Shown here one piece after another: positions 58,369 through 64,000 of a stretch of DNA of 64,000 bases (the stretch's first letter is position 1; each line of letters begins with the position of its first letter). The DNA comes from Isoetes taiwanensis. Lineage: Eukaryota > Streptophyta > Lycopodiopsida > Isoetales > Isoetaceae. The notes beneath the pieces were generated by a model. That model was not told the DNA's origin. It worked only from the letters and a program-made list of their open reading frames with translations, and made no database searches. The stretch lies in contig JAJEKV010000005.1 of assembly GCA_021234155.1 (NCBI GenBank), forward strand, positions 17,592,089 to 17,656,088, written 5' to 3'. The translations under genes were made by a program, and so were the position numbers.

Positions 58369-58479
58369 CTTGGCCCCGATGCCGAAGATTCCATCCTACT
58401 TTCTTTCCGCCATGTCCGTCCGGGAATTTCACGCCGAAAGAACTCCTTTCTCGAGGCGGCCTCGCTTGGAGCGCCATCA

Positions 58480-60660
58480 TGTCGGGGAAATCGTTTCCTA
58501 CGACATGTATGGATCTGCTTATGACATGGGGGGAGGCCATCTTGGCTAGGGCTCGGTCAGCGCCACCAACCCCTCGTGTCCTGTCTCGTCCCAGTTCCCC
58601 GCCCCAAGCGTGCAAACATTGCTCACAACCTCAGTCACCTCATCACTATCAGGAGCCCTATCGGGCTCAACCTTCTCAACCGTACTTTCATACACCTGAA
58701 CATGCCTACATCCATCATTCTTGAGGCCATCGCCTCTTCCTTCACAACCATCATCTCCCGGGTGGGCAAGGATATCCACAAGTCTCTTTTTGCGCCTACC
58801 GTGATTATCCCTTCCCTACATTTCCCACTTTGCCCTTCCTGTTTTACAACCTTACGGATCTCAAAACCAATGCTCCAAAGAACCCGGTTCCTCAACCGCT
58901 ATCACCCCTTCGCCGTGGTCCTTCAGCACCATGCCACATCCAACTCAACCTCAATATCCTCACTATATTGTTCCCATCCCGCCCAAGCACTTTCACATCT
59001 ACCTTTCGGACTGAACCCCGACTTATCCCACCTTTGGCAACACGAAAAGGCAAACCCTTAGACCAAAGTGCTCAGGCCCACATGGAAGAATTTGAGGCTC
59101 TAGCTGTCCTAAATGGTATCGCCCCACCTCAACTGAAATTCCACATCTTTTCCACCACCCAGCATGGCTCTCCTCATCAATGGCTCATGTCCAACAAAAG
59201 CCATTGGAAACAAGACCGGGTCGGAAATGCGAACCTGCTTTTCTCGTCTCATTCTGGGACCACGGATGATGATCAACTTCATCTCAAGCAACTCAATGAA
59301 CTTCAACAAGAGCCCACGGAGTGCGCCTCGGATTTTGCGGATCGACTTCACATTCTCGCTAAGTAAGCTCAAGGAGTACCCCACCGCGAGCAGATTTTGG
59401 TGCGGTTTCTCCCAGACTTCCTCCAGCTATTCGACTCATGACCCGAATACTGCGTCCCAAGACTTTGGAGCAGGCTATCGACCTTTGTCAATCACTTTCG
59501 ATCAATGTTTCCTCCCGAGGCGTGGCTCTTCAAGAGCTCCCCCGTTCATTCCACCTGTCATGGTTCCCACAGGGCGAACGTCCGGCCTCAACACGCTAAT
59601 CCACCAAGTAGATCGGATGCGGTGCCATTTTGCAAATACCAAGGCCATTTGGCAAATGAGTGCAACTCCACCAATGGCCCGCCTCATTGCAAGCGATGCA
59701 ACATGTGCAATCATGCCACGGAAGAGTGCACTTCGCACTCATCCCACACCGTTCGCAACAAAATGGTTTATCAAGTGCAAACCACACCTCAGCAACAATC
59801 GCACTATCGGCCACCACCGCCCGTAAACCCACTCAACTCTATCGCCAGCAGGGGAGCAACAAACGGGGACCCAACCCACTCCTTTTTTGATCCTTCTAAA
59901 GCTCGATTGTTTATCACCGTCAAGAATGGGTCATACCACCACGGGCGTGTCCTCAACTTCCACAAGTTCAGGTACAGCTTCCTGGCACAAATCAGACCAC
60001 ATCGGTCCGCCTCACGGCTTACCAACTCTGGATTGCTAATGGCAAACAAGGCCCGAGACCAGTTCTTAAGAAGCCACCAAGAGCGCCTCAAAGAATCACG
60101 CTATCAACCAGCTCCGGCAAATCAACCTCAGCTGGATCAACAAGCACAAGAGGAAATTTTTCAGGCACTTAATCCTCCAGTCCAGCCGTCAAATTGGGTT
60201 GGTTTAGTTTCACGCCGGACCAAGGCATCACGCCCCTTGACCATTATTCGAATGGCACGCAACCGCTTTGCGCTGCTTGACACCATTCCTCATGAGGACG
60301 AAAAAAGGTTCACTTTTGCACCTGACTTGGAGAAGCTCATGCCACATGTCATGCCAAAGTTCGCGAGCATTTTGAACCTCATGCAAAGGCTGCTTTGAAG
60401 GCCGCACATTGGCAAATGTTCATGCCACCACCACGAGCTCAACAAAACAAGATACACCTTCCACATCTCAACCTCCACGCTCTCGGGCGTATCCCAATAT
60501 TGCTGCAGAGGTTGACTTACTCAAAAAGTTGCTTTGCTTCCTACCACGCGCACTCCGGCCCCGTGGAACCGGCAGATCCTTTTTCTCATGTGCCTTTAGA
60601 ACTCCAAGAGGAGCTAGCCAAGATCAAAATTCCTTTAAAAGCTTGGCAACCATTTTGAAA
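58480..60660 (+). pseudogene. Ty3/gypsy gag of the inner element, frameshifted
   Basis: A Pro/Ser/His-rich N-terminal part is followed by a capsid region with MEEFEALAVLNGIAPPQLKF and NELQQEPTECASDFADRL (59080-59366). A nucleocapsid with two CCHC-like knuckles follows, FCKYQGHLANEC and HCKRCNMCNHATEEC (59628-59729). In the first knuckle the second Cys is replaced by Gln. Pieces in different frames (58830-59366, 59505-60398) show several small indels. Downstream, 59850-60660 is low-conservation linker. Confidence 0.75.
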
Positions 60661-60704
60661 CTTCGTCCCTCTCAAGGACCGATTACCACTCCCAACTGTT
60701 TTAG

Positions 60705-61061
60705 TTGTGGGTGGCTACCTCTACACCCACGGTCCATGCCACGGTGGGTAATCAACAAGTCAACCATGTTCAAATAGATGGAGGTAGCGCAATCAATCTC
60801 ATCACGGATAAACTCCTCAAAACAAATGGGCATCACACAACTCTTTCGGTGCCTCATATGACATCAAGTTGGCTAATGGCCATATCACGCGACCTCAAAG
60901 GCGTCACACCTCTTCTTCACATCAACATCGGTGATCTCCGCTTCCCCATGGAATTTGGGTTTGGAAAGTCGGGCGAAGATCCGGTGACTATGAAATGTTG
61001 GTCGGCGGACCTTTTCTCCGCCAGCCAAGAGTATCCATTCATTGGGCCACGGACCGGTTAG
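60705..61061 (+). pseudogene. Ty3/gypsy aspartic protease region
   Basis: HVQIDGGSAINLITDKLL (about 60768-60820) is the catalytic D-G-G-S variant of the retroviral-type D-S/T-G-A motif seen in plant gypsy elements. It is followed by LHINIGDLRFPMEFGF, which matches the flap/second strand region. The enzyme would process the polyprotein. Frame changes before and after break it from gag and RT. Confidence 0.7.
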
Positions 61062-61523
61062 TCATCACCGATGGTCACCTCAATGCCACCATGGACTTGC
61101 AAAATGTGCAGATCATTTCATTGAACATGGAACCCTCTCTCGCATTACCGCATTCTCAAGAAGCTCGAGATATTTATCAAGTTCGGGCTCCACTGCAAGG
61201 AAGTCCGCCTCCATCCTACCCCAATATGCCGATCCTTGGGAGAAATGACTCTTGATCGTGGAACGGTGATTGGCTGCTTTGCTTGACCCTTACCCGCTCC
61301 TTGCAATCAATCCAACGTGTTGATCACTTTTCGTCTGCCGAACCTCCTCCCGGGTGAACTCCTCCGTTGATGTACACGCCAGCCATGAAGCAACCTCTGG
61401 GCTGATGAAACTCACCCCCTCTTTTTCACCACGCAGTGCCACGCGATCCGTTATGCTCCAACCTCCTGCACATTGTCCGTGATACCGGGCATACCCCATA
61501 TTCAGACTCGGTAAGTCGAGATC

Positions 61524-62420
61524 GTGGACGGGGCAACAATCAACCCGCCATTCATTGCCAAATCTTTCGCCCCTTATCGTAATGTACGCCAAGCCGCTTC
61601 AAAAATTCAAACACATTTTCGCCGGAGTTGCAGATCTTCGGGGAATCAACAAAAGCTTGGGGAACTCACCATTCCTACCAAATCTGATGCACGCCCGTTT
61701 AGCAACGACAAGCACGGCTCAACCCTACTACCAAATGATCGCGTCAAGGCAGAAATTGACAAACTCCTTGCTGCGGGTTTGATCTATGAGGTCAAACATT
61801 CTCAATGGGTGAGCCCCATCGTCATTGCACTCAAACACAATGGTAAGATCCGGCGTCGTGTGGGACTACCGGAAACTCAATCGCCCGCGGAGCGTGATCA
61901 TTTTCCACTTCCCTTCACGGACCGAAGGTTAAGAAGAGGTGGCTAGACATGAGATGTACTCCTTCATGGATGGTTTTTCGGCTGCAATCGGATCTCAATC
62001 AAAGAATCTGATCAACTCAAGACTACTTTCACCACCTGGTAAGGCTTTTTTGCCTACAAGGTGGTTCCTTTTGGATTATCAAACTCTCCATCAACGTTTC
62101 AACGCATCATGCTCTCGCCATGATTTCATGAAGGAAAATCCCTTCTTGCAAATTTTTCAAGATGACTTCTCCGCCTCTGATTCCATGGTGACCATTTGGA
62201 TAAATTGGAACTCGTCTTCCAAAATGTGATGAGTCCCGGCATTAGTCTCAATCCGAGAAATGCACTTTTTATACCACCTCCCGGTGTTACGTTAGGCCAT
62301 GTTGTCGACCGGCGGTATCACCACGTATCCCCGCCAAAAATCGGGTTATTGCTCAAGGCTCAAGCACCAGCCAATATCAAGGAGACACGCTCTTTCTGGG
62401 TAAGGTCAATTATTACTCCA
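61524..62420 (+). pseudogene. Ty3/gypsy reverse transcriptase
   Basis: EIDKLLAAGLIYEVKHSQWVS and PIVIALKHNGKIR (about 61755-61855) form the RT N-terminal signature. WDYRKLN is visible in another frame at about 61862, then DHFPLPFTD, RHEMYSFMDGFS (first catalytic Asp) and IFQDDF (62161-62166, the YxDD-equivalent pair). GISLNPRNALF and LGHVVDRR follow in the thumb. Small indels shift the frame at least four times. Confidence 0.88.
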
Positions 62421-62527
62421 CCTTCATACGGACTAGCAGCCATTGCGCATCCCATTCATAAACTCACGGGTGACGAATCCACCGGGCTTGGAATTCCCCG
62501 GCGGATGTCGCTTCCAACACCAAGCTT

Positions 62528-62890
62528 TTGCTTACTCGGGCACCGGTTCTTGTTCCTCCTCAATGGGACAAGCCCTTTCATGTTCATGTAGATGTCTCGG
62601 CGTTTGCTATTGGGCTGTTCTTTCTCAAGAATATGATCGCATTAATCGACAAACCAAATCGCTTCGCCCGTGAAAACTCAATTTCACCGAAAGCAACTAT
62701 TCTCGCCACAGGCGTGAAGCTTTGGATCTCATTTTACGTGTCCAACGCCTTAGTCACTACCTTTTTGGGCAGTCAAATCAAGTTCTTTGTGGACCACCAA
62801 GCACTCCTTTATTTGATCAACAAGTCCACGCCCACGGGCCGCGTTGCTTTCGTTGGGTCCTTCTTCTCAAGAATTTGCTCCTTTTGAAAT
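62528..62890 (+). pseudogene. Ty3/gypsy RNase H
   Basis: APVLVPPQWDKPFHVHVDVSA (about 62535-62600) includes the first catalytic Asp; FVDHQALLYLINKS (about 62787-62830) is the family's D-H-x-A-L block. Frame lost after about 62860. Confidence 0.85.
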
Positions 62891-63059
62891 CGCTCATAAG
62901 GCCGCAAATCTCATGTCGTCCCGGATTATCTTTCACGCATCCACACAGATGATCCCTCAACTGGAGTCTCGGGCGCCTTTCTGATGCTTTCGGCTCTTTT
63001 TTAGTCACGGCAACACCACATTGGTTCCATGATTTTCAGCCAGCACCTCCTCCTCGGTG

Positions 63060-64000
63060 CTCTTCCACCCGGAAGATGAGACGCTCTCTCACCTTAATAC
63101 AATCCGTCGCCATCAATTTTCTCCCGCGAGGTCCGTGACTACACCATGGTTGCAGGACATCTCTACAAAAAGGGTAAGGACACCATCCTTCACCCGTGGT
63201 TGTTCTACCTCATGAAGTTCCGGATATTGCTCGCAAGCTCATCAAGGGCTAGGTGGTGGTCATTTTCATGGTGACACCACGCACGCAAAAATCCTTCTAG
63301 CTGGGTATTATTGGCCCACGCTCTTCAAAGATGCTCACCACGCCAAGACGCGTGACGCTTGCCGGTGGGTGGGGCGCCCACGACTGTGGACGCTCTTCCC
63401 TTGACGCCGCCACGCCACGCCACTTCCCTTCAAAGAAATGGGGAATGGACTTTGTGGGACCTATAGATCCTCCGCTGCGCGGCACACCCGCGCGGGCTAC
63501 ATCCTGGTTCTCACCGACTACGCTTACCAAATGGGCGGAAGCTTGTGCACTTCCGCACAACACCGCAGCAAGCACGCCTAGGGTCCTCTATCAACAAATT
63601 ATCACGCTGATTCGGCTGCCCCATGGAGCTGGTCAGTGATCGTGGTGTCCATTTCATCAATCATACTATCAAGGAGCCGACGGATTATCTCCCTACATCA
63701 TCACAAGAGCACACCTTACTATCCTCAAGGTAATGGTTTGGCGTAAAGCACCAACAAAACTCGGTCATCATTCTCAAGAAAATTTGTGACGCTTCCCGCA
63801 CGCATCGCGCACAAAACTTCCCTATCGTTCTTTGGGCCTACAACACTTGTTTCAAGATTGCTACCGGGTCACACTCCTTTTTCAAATTGGTTTATGGTCG
63901 AAACTCTCATGCCGTTTGAATACATCCTTCCAACACTCCGTTTTCAATCAAGCACGCTCATAATCCACCCGGCCGCACTCAAAGAAAGGGTCTATCAATT
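63060..64000 (+). pseudogene. Ty3/gypsy integrase, running off the window
   Basis: Remnants of the His/Cys zinc domain (about 63200-63360) are followed by the catalytic core. WGMDFVGPI holds the first Asp (63448), TKWAEACALP follows, and SDRG..F holds the second Asp (63638). HTYYPQGNGLA is followed by TAA (63744-63746) exactly where the catalytic Glu codon is expected, before AGC ACC AAC. Downstream, TGYT.H/FKLVYGR-type sequence (about 63850-63900) marks the end of the core. Inserts provirus-like DNA into the genome when intact; this copy cannot. Confidence 0.85.

Overview
The window looks like transposon-rich nuclear DNA of a land plant with a large genome. Evidence: GT-AG introns in two host-derived loci, a decayed plant-type beta-carotene hydroxylase, Ty1/copia and Ty3/gypsy LTR elements, tRNA-derived SINE-like copies, three hAT-type miniature elements with 8-bp target duplications, a PIF/Harbinger transposase and LINE remnants. 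There are no operons, ribosome binding sites or other bacterial features. The species cannot be fixed from sequence alone. A fern, bryophyte, lycophyte or other non-flowering plant is a guess, based mainly on an unusual LINE tail and an unusual DDE-transposase-like family.

Layout. 0-5.5 kb: exon-like fragments, then a long non-coding stretch with one SINE-like copy. 7.3-8.4 kb: Harbinger-type transposase (minus), broken. 9.6-12.8 kb: low-complexity tracts, a LINE 3' fragment (minus) and the 3' half of a copia element with its 3' LTR. 12.8-15.9 kb: another LTR-like repeat (minus) carrying a hAT miniature element. 16.05-19.55 kb: a palindrome-bounded repeat array followed by a decayed DDE-transposase-like gene (plus). 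20.2-30.1 kb: the best-preserved gene, a minus-strand multi-exon Ulp1/C48-type SUMO-protease-like gene. All the exons I can find join in frame, and one of its introns is about 7.4 kb and filled with mobile DNA. 31.6-42.2 kb: a complete minus-strand LTR retrotransposon with two LTRs, an initiator-Met-tRNA primer site and a 5-bp target duplication, but no recognisable pol. 43-53 kb: LINE-like fragment, long-TIR element, tandem duplication carrying a third hAT miniature element, and two AT-rich foldback elements. 54.4-55.0 kb: beta-carotene hydroxylase pseudogene. 56.46 kb to the end: two nested plus-strand Ty3/gypsy elements; the inner one shows gag, protease, RT, RNase H and integrase, all frameshifted.

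Most of the coding sequence is dead transposon sequence. The exception is the Ulp1-like gene, whose eight mutually consistent splice junctions suggest it is, or recently was, functional. The most unusual features are that gene with its transposon-filled intron, the palindrome-jointed repeat arrays at 16 and 24 kb, the decayed transposase family at 16.7 kb, and the set of hAT miniature elements, two of which have empty paralogous sites inside this same window.
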